Positions 48,282 through 57,938 of a stretch of DNA of 64,000 bases are shown here, piece after piece. The number at the start of each line of letters is the position of its first letter. Positions within the stretch are counted from its first letter, which is position 1. The notes beneath the pieces are model-generated. The model saw nothing but the letters and a program-made list of their open reading frames with translations, was not told the DNA's origin and made no database searches. The DNA comes from Flavobacterium agri (GTDB lineage: Bacteria; Bacteroidota; Bacteroidia; Flavobacteriales; Flavobacteriaceae). The DNA is taken from NCBI RefSeq assembly GCF_013401995.1, contig NZ_JACBJI010000009.1, positions 62,001-126,000 on the forward strand, given 5' to 3'. Made by a program: the position numbers and the translations under genes.

Positions 48282-49619
48282 ATGCAAACACCTCTAAAAA
48301 TCGCCGTCGTAGGCTCTGGTTTGGTGGGCTCGCTATTGGCGATTTACCTCAGGAAAGCCGGGCATACCGTTCATGTTTTCGATCGCAGTCCAGACATCAG
48401 GACAATCCAATTTTCGGGGCGTTCAATCAATCTGGCCATGTCGACGCGCGGTTGGAAAGCCGTGGACGCCGTCGGAATCGGGCAGGCAATAAGAGACATC
48501 GCGATCCCGATGGACAAGCGTGCGATCCACGTTTCGGATACGCTCAAATTCCAACCTTACGGAAAAGAAGGCGAAAGCATCTATTCGATTTCGAGAGGAA
48601 CGTTGAACCGCAAAATGATTGACCTTGCCGAAGCCGCAGGTGCCGAATTCTTTTTCGAACAACGCATTTGGGACGTCACGCTGGCTACCGCGACTTTGCA
48701 CATTGGCGAAACCGAAAGGGGCGAATGGAAAGATTTGCAATACGATATGATTTTCGGAGCGGACGGTGCATTCTCGAGAATCCGTCATCGCATGCAGCGC
48801 CAAAGCATGTTCAATTATTCCCAAGAGTTTTTGAACACGGGTTACAAGGAACTCAACATCCCGGCGAATCCTGACGGGACGCACAAACTCGACAAAAACT
48901 CTTTCCATATCTGGCCTCGCGGTGAATACATGCTGATTGCATTGCCCAACCTCGACGGAAGTTTCACATGTACGCTTTTCATGCCTTTCGAAGGAGAGAA
49001 TTCGTTCGCTTCTTTGCCCGATATCAAGTCGGTAGAGGATTTCTTTGCGAAGAATTTCCCCGATTCGATTGATGTGATCCCGAAACTGGCCGAGGATTTC
49101 TTCAAGAATCCGACGAGTACGCTGGTTACGATGAAATGCTATCCGTGGACGTACGAGGACAAGATCGCTTTGATTGGCGATGCGTGCCATGCGATCGTTC
49201 CGTTTTACGGACAAGGCATGAACGCAGGTTTTGAGGACATTACGGTCTTAGCCGAATTCATGGAAAAATTCGGTGATGACTGGTTGTCTGTTTTCCAACA
49301 TTACCAAGATTCGAGAAAACCCAACGCCGACGCGATAGCCGAACTTTCATGGCGCAACTTCATGGAAATGAGTTCGAGTGTAGCTGATGAGAAATTCCTG
49401 CTGCGCAAGAAAATCGAGAAGCGTTTTTCTGAAAGACATCCCGACAAATGGTTGCCGCTTTACAGCCGTGTGACGTTCAGCGACCGCCCGTATTCAGAGG
49501 CGCTTGCTTTGGGCGACAGGCAAAAGGAAATCATGGACGAGATCATGACGACTCCGGGAATCGATTCGAAATGGGATTCGGACGAAATCGAAAATAAAAC
49601 CCTATCGCTGCTGGACTGA
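48282..49619 (+). CDS. kmo: Kynurenine 3-monooxygenase
   Basis: A 445-residue FAD-dependent hydroxylase converting kynurenine to 3-hydroxykynurenine with NADPH and O2. The FAD-binding GSGLVGSLLAIYL (GxGxxG, residues 11-16) opens the protein; RSINLAMSTRGW is the KMO substrate-loop signature; GDACHAIVPFYGQGMNAGFED is the second FAD motif. The C-terminal helices (FLLRKKIEKRFSERHPDKW) are shorter than the membrane-anchored eukaryotic tail, as in bacterial KMOs. The stop overlaps the next gene's ATG by one base. Confidence 0.95.
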   Translation: MQTPLKIAVVGSGLVGSLLAIYLRKAGHTVHVFDRSPDIRTIQFSGRSINLAMSTRGWKAVDAVGIGQAIRDIAIPMDKRAIHVSDTLKFQPYGKEGESIYSISRGTLNRKMIDLAEAAGAEFFFEQRIWDVTLATATLHIGETERGEWKDLQYDMIFGADGAFSRIRHRMQRQSMFNYSQEFLNTGYKELNIPANPDGTHKLDKNSFHIWPRGEYMLIALPNLDGSFTCTLFMPFEGENSFASLPDIKSVEDFFAKNFPDSIDVIPKLAEDFFKNPTSTLVTMKCYPWTYEDKIALIGDACHAIVPFYGQGMNAGFEDITVLAEFMEKFGDDWLSVFQHYQDSRKPNADAIAELSWRNFMEMSSSVADEKFLLRKKIEKRFSERHPDKWLPLYSRVTFSDRPYSEALALGDRQKEIMDEIMTTPGIDSKWDSDEIENKTLSLLD

Positions 49620-50065
49620 TGCAAACCCTCGAGGTCTTCAAAGCGCAATTCTGCATTTCTACCGATAAATCGCGGTTGGACTTGAACGCCATGCACGACT
49701 TTTTGTCGAAAGAAGCGTATTGGAGCTTGGGCGTTCCGGTCGAAACGATACACAAATCGACCGAAAATGCATTGAACTTCGGGTTGTACGACGGACAAAA
49801 ACAAATCGGTTATGCCAAGATAATTTCAGATTTCGCGACAATCGCTTATTTGGGCGATGTGTACGTGTTGCCCGAATACCGCGGGTCGGGGCTTTCGAAA
49901 TGGCTCATGGAAACCGTACACGCGCATCCGGAACTTCAGGGCTTGAGACGTTGGATTTTGCTCACGGGCGATGCTCACGGCCTGTACGAAAAGTTCGGTT
50001 GGAAGCCGATCGCCGCTCCCGACCGTTGGATGGAACTCCACAACAAAGACGTCTACAAAAAATAA
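49619..50065 (+). CDS. GNAT family N-acetyltransferase
   Basis: A 148-residue GNAT protein. The acetyl-CoA pyrophosphate loop is VYVLPEYRGSGLSKWLMETV, and YEKFGWKPI near the end is the conserved C-terminal element. Translational coupling with kmo (TGATG at 49617-49621) raises the possibility that it modifies a kynurenine-pathway intermediate or a related amine, which is inference only. It ends exactly one base before the convergent NDH-2 stop codon. Confidence 0.85.
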   Translation: MQTLEVFKAQFCISTDKSRLDLNAMHDFLSKEAYWSLGVPVETIHKSTENALNFGLYDGQKQIGYAKIISDFATIAYLGDVYVLPEYRGSGLSKWLMETVHAHPELQGLRRWILLTGDAHGLYEKFGWKPIAAPDRWMELHNKDVYKK

Positions 50066-51367
50066 TCAACTCGCGTTGTTGGCTTCTATCCTGTCGCCAA
50101 CCGAATTTTCAACTTCCTTATCGGCTGCTTTGAGCAAGACGCGCAATGTAGAATCTTTGCTGAAATAGCTATACATCCAGTTCACGAAAATCGAGATTTT
50201 GTTCTTGACGCTCAAAATCAACATTAAATGGACAAACATCCAAGTGAACCATGCGAGTCGTCCCTGAAAACTGAATTGAGGCAAATCGACTACGGCTTTG
50301 CGTTTCCCGACGGTTGCCATCGAACCTTTGTCGTGGTATTCGTAAGGTTTGAGCGTCGTTGCGTTCGACATCCGAATAAAATTCTTCGCCAATACGGTTG
50401 CCTGTTCGATCGCGACGGCCGCCAATTGCGGATGGCCTTTCGGGTATTTGTTCGTCTCCATATAACTGATGTCGCCAACAGCATACACGTCCTTGAGTTT
50501 TTCGAGTTCACTGTAACGGTTCACGATCAAACGGTTGCCGCGTGTGTAATTTTCGGTTGGAATACCCGGAATTTGTACGCCTGCGATACCCGCGGCCCAG
50601 ATCACGTTCTTGGCTTTGATCATTTCGCCCGACTTCAGGGTCACCGTTTCCCCGTCGTAATTGTCGACGATCGTGTCGGTTTTGACCACGACGCCCAAAT
50701 CTTCGAGGTATTTGCGCGACATTCTCTTCGAATCGGCACTCATCGCGTTCAAAAGATTGGGCAATCCTTCGAGGAGATAGACGGTGAGTTTCGAGAAATC
50801 TTGGTCGGGATAGTCTTTCGGAAGGATGTTTTTCTTCATTTCGGCCAAAGCGCCCGCAAGTTCGACTCCAGTCGGGCCGCCGCCCACGATTACGAAATTC
50901 AATAGCGATTGCAGTTGGTCGGGCGGTGTGATCAACGCCTGTTCGAAGGTTTCGAGGATGCGGTTGCGCAACTGCATCGCTTCGGGCACCGATTTCATCG
51001 GGAACGCATATTTCTCGAGTTGTTTGTTGCCGAAGTAATTCGTGTTGCAACCTTGGGCAAGCACTAAATAATCGTACGGATAATCGCCAATTTCGGTATG
51101 TACGGTTTTGGTTTCCGGATTTACGGAAGTTACCGAAGTGATCCGGATGTGTACGTTTTTACAATATTGGAAGACTTTGCGCAGCGGAAACGAAATGCTC
51201 GCCGGTTCAAGCCGCGCGCTTGCGACCTGATACATCAAAGGCTGGAATTGATGGTAATTGTGTTTGTCGAAAAGCCAAATGTCGTAATCGGATTTTCTTA
51301 GGTCTTGTGCGAGGCGCAGTCCGCCGAAACCTGCCCCAATGATGGCAATGCGTTTTTTGTTGCTCAT
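50066..51367 (-). CDS. Type II NADH dehydrogenase (NDH-2)
   Basis: A 433-residue single-subunit flavoprotein that oxidises NADH and reduces quinone without pumping protons. Two Rossmann motifs are visible: FAD-binding IIGAGFGGLRLAQDL near the N-terminus and NADH-binding FVIVGGGPTGVELAGALAEM in the middle; AAGIAGVQIPGI and YAVGDISYMETNKYPKG complete the FAD site. The C-terminal FTWMFVHLMLILSVKNKISI helix fits peripheral membrane attachment. ATG 51367 is chosen; the frame upstream (51385) starts with GTG. Confidence 0.93.
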   Translation of the reverse strand: MSNKKRIAIIGAGFGGLRLAQDLRKSDYDIWLFDKHNYHQFQPLMYQVASARLEPASISFPLRKVFQYCKNVHIRITSVTSVNPETKTVHTEIGDYPYDYLVLAQGCNTNYFGNKQLEKYAFPMKSVPEAMQLRNRILETFEQALITPPDQLQSLLNFVIVGGGPTGVELAGALAEMKKNILPKDYPDQDFSKLTVYLLEGLPNLLNAMSADSKRMSRKYLEDLGVVVKTDTIVDNYDGETVTLKSGEMIKAKNVIWAAGIAGVQIPGIPTENYTRGNRLIVNRYSELEKLKDVYAVGDISYMETNKYPKGHPQLAAVAIEQATVLAKNFIRMSNATTLKPYEYHDKGSMATVGKRKAVVDLPQFSFQGRLAWFTWMFVHLMLILSVKNKISIFVNWMYSYFSKDSTLRVLLKAADKEVENSVGDRIEANNAS

Positions 51368-51446
51368 GGCTGTTTTATTTGGCACTTAAAGTTACCTATA
51401 AATGCCGACAAGGTCGCGCGCATTAACGTTTCTTAAGCATACGTTT

Positions 51447-51881
51447 TTAGTCCCAAACGTATTTCCACGAACCGTCTTTCTGTCGTTTCCAAACCGTATG
51501 GAATACGCCTTTGAACGATTGGACTTTTCCGTCCTTGCCTTCCATTTTCCAGTCGTATTTGCCGTAGGTGCAGCCAAGCGTACCGTCGGCAGAGACCGAA
51601 ACGAAATCGGGCGACCACGTAACTTTCGCCTTGTCGAGCCGTTTGTAGTAACTGCGGATATTCTCGCGTCCTTTTATCAACGTGTCGTTCTCGCGTTTAA
51701 TCACGGCGTTTTCATCCGCGAAAGCGTAAAAAGCTTCCGAAATGCTTTTGGCCTGGGCATAATCGTTGAAATTTTTCTCGGCTTTGCGGATTTCATCCTC
51801 ATATTTGGAAGTTTGGCTTTCGCTCTTCGGGAAATACGAGATAGCAACACACGTGATGAAGCAAATGAGTAGTTTTTTCAT
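51447..51881 (-). CDS. Secreted NTF2-like protein (DUF4440-type)
   Basis: A 144-residue exported protein with a signal peptide (ending about residue 22), then an NTF2/SnoaL-like alpha+beta cone: EDEIRKAEKNFNDYAQAKSI, EAFYAFADENAVIKREND, a central GRENIRSYYKRLDK and terminal strands ending FHTVWKRQKDGSWKYVWD. Such domains bind small ligands or act as isomerases; the function is unknown. It begins two bases after the stop of the LRR-like surface protein, so both are in one transcript. Confidence 0.8.
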   Translation of the reverse strand: MKKLLICFITCVAISYFPKSESQTSKYEDEIRKAEKNFNDYAQAKSISEAFYAFADENAVIKRENDTLIKGRENIRSYYKRLDKAKVTWSPDFVSVSADGTLGCTYGKYDWKMEGKDGKVQSFKGVFHTVWKRQKDGSWKYVWD

Positions 51882-51883
51882 GT

Positions 51884-54763
51884 TTATTCCTTTAGGAGTT
51901 TCTCTGTTTTCGAGCCTTTATCGGTACGGATTTTTGCGAAATACACGCCGTCCGCGTTCGACGAAAGGTCTATTGCCGCATTTTTAATATCGACCGTTTT
52001 GGTTTGCAGCAAACGGCCTTGGATGTCGTAAAGTTGGATGGATCGGATCTCGGAATCGGCAGAAACAAAAACGAGGTTTCTTGTCGGATTCGGATACGTG
52101 TGAATCGACATGTCGCCAACTTCGCCAAAGCCTAGATTGGAAACCGTTGTAATCGCGGGTTCTGTTGTAATCGGCAAATTGTAATCGAAGAAAATGTCTG
52201 CGATGTTCGAAACCGCGTCCCCAATGGCCAAATTGCTTTTCGTCTTGATCTTGAAGGCGACATAGCCGTGGCTTCCGGGTTCGTCGTCCTGTTCTGCAGG
52301 AAGATTGATGCCTTCGAAAATGAATTCGACCTTGTTGTCGGTTATACGTGTGATATGTGGGTGCGAGCTGTCTGTAAGTTCAAGCGTCGCGATGTCAAGC
52401 TTAGAAGTATCGATCATATCTTTTACAACGACATTCTCGGCCAGATAAGTGCCCGAATTCTGGAATCGAATCAAGTAATGCAGGTAATCGCCCAGCATTT
52501 GTTGAGAGATGTTTTCGCCTTCAAGACAGGTCTTGTCGTTTGGGTCGAAAGAACCTACGACAGTCTGTGAAAGCGTGAAGCCTGATGAGACCAAAGGCTG
52601 TCCCGGTTCGGTAACCGAAGAAACTACGGTGTGGAACGACAAAATATCGCCATTGTTTACCGAAGGATTTTCTAATGGTGAATTAAGGTTGAGCGTCAAC
52701 AAGATCTCACGGCTTTCAAACGGCAGTAAATCTGCATACGACCAAGAAAGGTTACCCGAAGTTTGCGCGGTCGGCAAAATTGCTGAAGAAACGAAATCGA
52801 CAACCGCTTCATCGAACTGGAAGCTTATTTCACCGTTAAGGGTTTGGTTCCCGATGTTTTTGTATACGATTTTGTAATGGGCATCAAAGCCAGGGCGCGC
52901 CGCATCTACAGGCACGATCGAAATTTCGGCAAGGTATTGTGTTCCCAATGCTGTTACGCAAAAATCGACCGTTTCTGCATTCTGGCCCGCATCGTTGAAA
53001 ATCACGGTTTGGGGCGTGGCCGAGAAAACCGTAGGGTCGAGTTCGGTAGAAACCGTGAACGTTCCGGTTTGGGCATAAAAGCTAAAGTGTCCGTCGGCGT
53101 CTGTAAACGTGCTTCCGGATACGCCGTCTGCATCGGTCAATGTCACTTTCATGTCGGCATACGTGGCATCCGAAGCATCGCAGCCGTTATTGTCGGCATC
53201 GAAAGCTATGTTTCCGTTTATGATATTGAACTGGCCTCCGGGCGTAAAATTGCAATAAGAGTTGACAGAAATGTTTTGTGATGTTATCGTCGTCCAAGCC
53301 ATACCCGACATAAGGTCGTCCAGATCTTCTTCGTCTATGCATAAGAACGCAAGATTGGGACAGTCGGAAACGAAAAGATCTTCTCCCCGTTGATTTTTAA
53401 TAATGAGCGATTGCAGGTTCGGGTTAGATTCTACATATACATACAACAACTCCGACGCACTCGTCTGGCTTGAAAAATCAAGTGACGTAAATAAGTTTGA
53501 CGAACCTCCGAAACCTTGTAGTAAAGGCACTTGGTCTAAACTCAGCTCACTGATCTGGTTCTGGTCGCAAAACAGATAAACAAGCGAAGGTATTTGGCTC
53601 AAATCGAGTGACTGAAGCTGGTTTTGTTGCGCATAAAGCGAAGTGAGATCGTGAGTCGACGAAACGTCAAGCGTTTGCAGATTGTTGTTCGAAATATCGA
53701 GAGCCAACAGGTTCGGTGCATTCGACAAGTCAATCGAAGACATGTTGTTTTCGGAACAAGTGATGCGCTCGATATGCGATCCGACGGGAGCAAAAGAAGT
53801 AATTTGGTTGCTCGAGCAATACACTTCGGTCAAATTGGGAGCGAAGTCCAAATCAAGCGATTGCAATTGGTTTTGATTCAGATGCAGGCGCTGTAAAGCA
53901 GGCAGGTTTTCAAGTTCAAGATCCGCGATTTGGTTGTCGTTTGCCGATAAAATCTCCAACGAAGGCAAATCGTTCAAAGCCAGGCTTGTGAGGTTGCCGT
54001 CGTTGAGGCTAAGGTCTGCAAGTGAATTGCATTCGCTGACCGAAACAGACGTAAGCGGTCCGCCCGAACAATACAAGACCTGAAGGCTTGGTAAATTACT
54101 GGCGGTCAGGGTGCTTATTTCGCAAGACGAGAACCGCGCGTCCTCGATGTTCGGGAATTTTGAAAAATCTACAGAAGAAATGCCGCTTTGATCGATTCCG
54201 ATGATTTTCAACGACGGAAGCACAACGCTGTCAACGCTATCGAGCAAATGCAATCCGACCAGATAGATATTAGACAACTGAGGAGCGGAGGTTATCGTCA
54301 GCGACGTCAGGTTGGGCATGGATTGAATGTTAAGATCTCCGAGTTCCGGAAGAGACGGAAGTGTCAATTCGGCCAAATCGCTGCCGGATATTCCCAACAT
54401 CATCAAATTATCGAGTCCGTTTAAGGAAAGTGTATTTATATGGCAAGATCCGATGTCCAAATCTGTCAGATTGGCCAAACCGCTTAAATCGGCATCAAGT
54501 CCGTTAACTCCTATGATAGTGAGCGAGGTTAGATTCGTGAAAGCCGAAATTCCGGTAAGGTCGAATGGGTCGTCGGAACCGTAAACGAAAAGTGTGGTGA
54601 TTACCTGTGCTTCCGAAACCTGGATTTCGCCATCTCCGTTCGTGTCGATTATCGGCTGGTAATACTCGAGTAGCAGGTTTTTGAAATTGGGATCGGGAAT
54701 ATTGACGATTTGCGAAATGGCTGTAATCGGGAAAAAGAATAAGAACAAGTAAACGTATTTCAT
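51884..54763 (-). CDS. T9SS-secreted leucine-rich-repeat-like surface protein
   Basis: A 959-residue extracellular protein. Signal peptide (about 1-18, ending TAISQ); an EF-hand/dockerin-like calcium loop DTNGDGEIQVSEA (about 40); some 15-20 LRR-like repeats of about 21 residues with a 'L..L.l..N.l..LdLs..p.L' pattern (about 60-500); an SdrD/CNA-like beta domain (about 530-620); a DUF11-like domain (GSFDPNDKTCLEG, GDYLHYLIRFQNSGT); and a type A type IX sorting domain at the C-terminus (HTYPNPTRNLVFVSAD to TEKLLKE). It should be exported by the gliding-associated T9SS and fixed to the surface, probably for adhesion or ligand binding. Confidence 0.88.
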   Translation of the reverse strand: MKYVYLFLFFFPITAISQIVNIPDPNFKNLLLEYYQPIIDTNGDGEIQVSEAQVITTLFVYGSDDPFDLTGISAFTNLTSLTIIGVNGLDADLSGLANLTDLDIGSCHINTLSLNGLDNLMMLGISGSDLAELTLPSLPELGDLNIQSMPNLTSLTITSAPQLSNIYLVGLHLLDSVDSVVLPSLKIIGIDQSGISSVDFSKFPNIEDARFSSCEISTLTASNLPSLQVLYCSGGPLTSVSVSECNSLADLSLNDGNLTSLALNDLPSLEILSANDNQIADLELENLPALQRLHLNQNQLQSLDLDFAPNLTEVYCSSNQITSFAPVGSHIERITCSENNMSSIDLSNAPNLLALDISNNNLQTLDVSSTHDLTSLYAQQNQLQSLDLSQIPSLVYLFCDQNQISELSLDQVPLLQGFGGSSNLFTSLDFSSQTSASELLYVYVESNPNLQSLIIKNQRGEDLFVSDCPNLAFLCIDEEDLDDLMSGMAWTTITSQNISVNSYCNFTPGGQFNIINGNIAFDADNNGCDASDATYADMKVTLTDADGVSGSTFTDADGHFSFYAQTGTFTVSTELDPTVFSATPQTVIFNDAGQNAETVDFCVTALGTQYLAEISIVPVDAARPGFDAHYKIVYKNIGNQTLNGEISFQFDEAVVDFVSSAILPTAQTSGNLSWSYADLLPFESREILLTLNLNSPLENPSVNNGDILSFHTVVSSVTEPGQPLVSSGFTLSQTVVGSFDPNDKTCLEGENISQQMLGDYLHYLIRFQNSGTYLAENVVVKDMIDTSKLDIATLELTDSSHPHITRITDNKVEFIFEGINLPAEQDDEPGSHGYVAFKIKTKSNLAIGDAVSNIADIFFDYNLPITTEPAITTVSNLGFGEVGDMSIHTYPNPTRNLVFVSADSEIRSIQLYDIQGRLLQTKTVDIKNAAIDLSSNADGVYFAKIRTDKGSKTEKLLKE

Positions 54764-54788
54764 CCTGTAAGTGTTTTCTTAAAAGATG

Positions 54789-54796
54789 CAAATATA
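54789..54796 (-). promoter_or_regulatory. Predicted -7 promoter box of the LRR-like gene
   Basis: TATATTTG on the minus strand (54796-54789), a perfect TAnnTTTG box 25 bases before the start codon. Confidence 0.55.
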
Positions 54797-54819
54797 GCCG
54801 ATAGGTTGCTTTTCAGATT

Positions 54820-55188
54820 TTATTTTTTGAAGATGAAATACACCGCCAACACCAAAAAGCAAAACCCGACGGCGTGGTTCCATTTGAAGCTTTCTCCTTT
54901 GAAGAATAAAAGTGAAAATCCGACGAATACTACCAGAGTGATCACTTCCTGGATGACTTTTAATTGCATCAACGAAAATGGCCCTCCGTTTTCACGGAAG
55001 CCGATGCGGTTGGCCGGAACCTGGAAAAAGTATTCGAAAAGCGCCAAACCCCAACTGATGAACACGATTGCGACCAATCCTGCGCCTTCGAACCATTTCC
55101 ATTCCTTGAATTTCAAATGGCCGTACCACGCCAAAGTCATGAACACGTTCGATAAGATCAGCAGCCCGATGGTGATGAATCCCTTCAT
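54820..55188 (-). CDS. DUF486 (DMT family) membrane protein
   Basis: A 122-residue protein with four hydrophobic segments (GFITIGLLILSNVFMTLAWY, GLVAIVFISWGLALFEYFFQ, VITLVVFVGFSLLFF and AVGFCFLVLAVYFIF), matching the DUF486 group of the drug/metabolite transporter superfamily. VPANRIGFRENGGPFSLMQL is the family signature. Function unknown; dimeric export of small molecules is the usual guess. Its ATG overlaps the HerA-like stop by one base, so the two genes are co-translated. Confidence 0.88.
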   Translation of the reverse strand: MKGFITIGLLILSNVFMTLAWYGHLKFKEWKWFEGAGLVAIVFISWGLALFEYFFQVPANRIGFRENGGPFSLMQLKVIQEVITLVVFVGFSLLFFKGESFKWNHAVGFCFLVLAVYFIFKK

Positions 55189-56753
55189 TATTTCTTGAAC
55201 ATTTTAGAAAGTATGCTGAATGCGCCTCTTATAAAGGTAGCACTTGTAAGGACTTTCACGACAGATTTGGTGACTTGTCCTACTTGTTCCGAAGACTGCT
55301 TTTGCTGTTGCTGGGCTTGTTTCTGCTCGACCTTTGCTTGCTCGGCTTGCTGTTTCGAGAGTTCTTCCTGTTGTTTTTGGATGGCGGCCTGTTGTTCGGC
55401 CTGCTCGATTTTTTTGTTCAACAGTTCGTAAGCGCTTTCCCGATCGATGATCTCGTTGTATTTCTTGAACAACTTCGATTTGTCGTTGATCGCACGGATT
55501 TCGTCATCGGTCAAAATATCCATACGGCTTTGCGGCGCGCGCATCATGGTTGCGGCAAGTGGCGTCGGGATGCCTTTTTCGTTGAGCGCCGTTACGAGAG
55601 CTTCTCCGATTCCGAGACTTGTGAGTACTTGATCGGTTTTGTAGAATTCGGAAGTTGGGTAATTGTCGGCCGTCTGTTTGATGGCTTGCCTGTCGTTTGC
55701 CGTAAAAGCTCTTAGCGCGTGTTGTATTTTCAATCCGAGTTGGGCTAGCACGCCATTCGGAATATCCATCGGATTCTGGGTTACGAAGTAAATACCGATT
55801 CCTTTTGAACGGATGAGTTTTACGATCGTTTCAATCTGATCCAACAAAGCTTTGCTCGCCTCGTTGAAAATCAAGTGTGCCTCGTCTATGAAAATCACGA
55901 GTTCGGGTTGGCCGGAATCGCCTTGTTCGGGCATTTGCTCGTAGATTTCGGCAAGAAGACTCAACATGAACGTCGAGAACAGTTTCGGTTTGTCCTGGAT
56001 GTCGTTGAGACGGATGATGTTCACGTAGCCGCGTCCGTTCTCGTCCAGGCGCATCAAATCGGAAATATCGAACGAAAGTTCACCGAAGAAAATGTCGCCT
56101 CCTTGTTGTTCGAGTTCGATGATCTTGCGCAGGATCGTGCCCGTTGTCGCGGTCGAGATCTTTCCGTAATTCTCCTCGATTTCGTCTTTTCCTTCGTCGG
56201 TAATATAATTAAGGACTTTTTTGATGTCCTTTAAATCGAGAAGCGGCAGTTTGTTGTCGTCGCAATATTTGAAAATGATCGCCACGACTCCGGCCTGTAC
56301 GTCGTTGAGTCCGAGAATTCTCGAGAACAATACGGGACCGAATTCCGAAACCGTTGCCCGCAGACGTACGCCGTTCTGGTCGGAAAGCGTCATCAATTCG
56401 ACAGGGAAAGCCACGGGAGCGAACGGCAACCCGATTTTTGCGTGTCTTTCGGTGATGAAAGGTTGTTCGCTTCCGGCTTGGGCGATACCACTGAAATCGC
56501 CTTTTATGTCCATCATAAGCACAGGAATGCCTACCGCCGACAATTGTTCGGACAGAACTTGAATCGTTTTAGTCTTTCCCGTACCGGTTGCGCCTGCGAT
56601 AAGGCCGTGACGGTTTAAGGTTTTTAAAGGGATTCTTACAGGGGTTTCGGGTATGGGTTCGCCTTCCAACATGGCGGCACCCAATGTTATGCTATCGCCT
56701 TTAGAAGCATAACCCGAATTGATTGCGTTTATGAAGTCGTCTTTTGTAGGCAT
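55188..56753 (-). CDS. HerA-like ATPase (DUF853 family)
   Basis: A 521-residue P-loop ATPase of the HerA/FtsK superfamily (DUF853). Walker A is AGATGTGKTKTIQ (about 53-65), Walker B VIFIDEAHLIF (about 290), and a downstream TQNP motif acts as sensor. The C-terminal 90 residues contain a Gln/Glu/Lys-rich coiled coil (AEQQAAIQKQQEELSKQQAE and beyond) before a hydrophobic end. The role is not settled; it may translocate DNA or remodel protein complexes. No NurA nuclease is adjacent. It is the first gene of a minus-strand pair with DUF486. Confidence 0.85.
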   Translation of the reverse strand: MPTKDDFINAINSGYASKGDSITLGAAMLEGEPIPETPVRIPLKTLNRHGLIAGATGTGKTKTIQVLSEQLSAVGIPVLMMDIKGDFSGIAQAGSEQPFITERHAKIGLPFAPVAFPVELMTLSDQNGVRLRATVSEFGPVLFSRILGLNDVQAGVVAIIFKYCDDNKLPLLDLKDIKKVLNYITDEGKDEIEENYGKISTATTGTILRKIIELEQQGGDIFFGELSFDISDLMRLDENGRGYVNIIRLNDIQDKPKLFSTFMLSLLAEIYEQMPEQGDSGQPELVIFIDEAHLIFNEASKALLDQIETIVKLIRSKGIGIYFVTQNPMDIPNGVLAQLGLKIQHALRAFTANDRQAIKQTADNYPTSEFYKTDQVLTSLGIGEALVTALNEKGIPTPLAATMMRAPQSRMDILTDDEIRAINDKSKLFKKYNEIIDRESAYELLNKKIEQAEQQAAIQKQQEELSKQQAEQAKVEQKQAQQQQKQSSEQVGQVTKSVVKVLTSATFIRGAFSILSKMFKK

Positions 56754-56976
56754 ATTTTTATGTTTTTTTGGCTCGATGGATCGTTTCCGAAAGTTATGAA
56801 TTTAAGAGATAGTGATTTATAAATTTTTTAAGTGTACGTCCCAACCTTTTAACAAAAAATAACATCTCATTAAATACTATCCCAAACGTTTGTACGTTAG
56901 GTGTGGCAACGGTTTTCGGCAGATTAAATTAATGTGAATAATATTAAAAAAAGTTTTTTTATTTCCAAGTAAAATT

Positions 56977-56984
56977 TAAATTTG
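56977..56984 (+). promoter_or_regulatory. Predicted -7 promoter box of the exbB operon
   Basis: TAAATTTG, a perfect TAnnTTTG box, 69 bases before exbB. The 300-base divergent region (56754-57053) is very AT-rich and otherwise shows only a short palindrome CAAACGTTTG at about 56883; no gene was seen in it. Confidence 0.55.
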
Positions 56985-57053
56985 CCACTCATGGTTTTTA
57001 CCGAAAATTGAAAAAACTATAAGATAATTTATTAAAAACTAAAAATTGTAAAA

Positions 57054-57875
57054 ATGGCAAATGCTAAGAAACAAAGTAGTTCAAATGGAGGAAGTATCTT
57101 CTCTGGTATCGTAATCGTTCTCTGTATCTTCATCGGATTCCTTATCTGGAAATTCGTTATGGGTGATGGTTCCAACTTCGAAGGCGGAACAAACGAAGGT
57201 CATCCGCTACCAGGTAACTACTTGGCAATGGTTTACAAAGGAGGACCTATCGTACCGGTTCTTATGGGACTACTTTTGATGGTAGTTGTTTTCTCTATCG
57301 AGCGTTTCATGGTGATTTCTAAAGCTGCCGGAAAAGGTAACTTGGATACTTTCATGAACAACGTTCAAGGAAGCATCAAATCTGGAGACATCGACTCAGC
57401 CATCGCCGCTTGCGACAAACAACAAGGTTCTGTTGCCAACGCTATCAAAGCTGCTCTAGTTAAATATCAGGAAGTTAAAAAAGAAGGCTTGAACAGCGAA
57501 GAAGCTTCAGAAACTATCCACAAAGAAATCGAAGAGGCTACATCACTTGAAATGCCGATGTTGGAGAAAAACCTTACGATCCTTTCAACCCTTGTGTCTC
57601 TAGGAACACTTGCTGGTCTATTGGGAACGGTAACGGGTATGATCAAGGCGTTCGGTGCGTTGGCTACTGCCGGTACACCAGACCAGGCACTTCTTGCAAA
57701 CGGTATCTCTGAGGCACTTATCAATACCGCTACAGGTATCTCGACTTCCGCTTTGGCGATCATCACTTACAACCTCTTTACTTCTAAGATCGACACGTTG
57801 ACTTACTCTATCGATGAGGCTGGTTCAACTATCGTGAACACGTACAGAAAGTTCAGAGGAGCTGCAAGAAACTAA
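57054..57875 (+). CDS. exbB: MotA/TolQ/ExbB proton channel family protein
   Basis: A 273-residue inner-membrane subunit of the TonB energising complex; with ExbD it uses proton motive force to drive TonB. Membrane segments are at about 15-38, 63-85, 170-200 and 215-240. The conserved TolQ/ExbB region GLLGTVTGMIKAFGALA and the SEALINTATGISTSALAII segment lie in the last two. It heads a seven-gene operon with two ExbD, TonB, a small membrane protein, a PstS-like lipoprotein and a TPR protein. Codon use looks like that of a highly expressed gene. Confidence 0.95.
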   Translation: MANAKKQSSSNGGSIFSGIVIVLCIFIGFLIWKFVMGDGSNFEGGTNEGHPLPGNYLAMVYKGGPIVPVLMGLLLMVVVFSIERFMVISKAAGKGNLDTFMNNVQGSIKSGDIDSAIAACDKQQGSVANAIKAALVKYQEVKKEGLNSEEASETIHKEIEEATSLEMPMLEKNLTILSTLVSLGTLAGLLGTVTGMIKAFGALATAGTPDQALLANGISEALINTATGISTSALAIITYNLFTSKIDTLTYSIDEAGSTIVNTYRKFRGAARN

Positions 57876-57938
57876 TATTAAATATTTAGGTTGATTCCTT
57901 CGTTATGTAAGGAGTAATCCCTAATAATCAAAAAAGAT

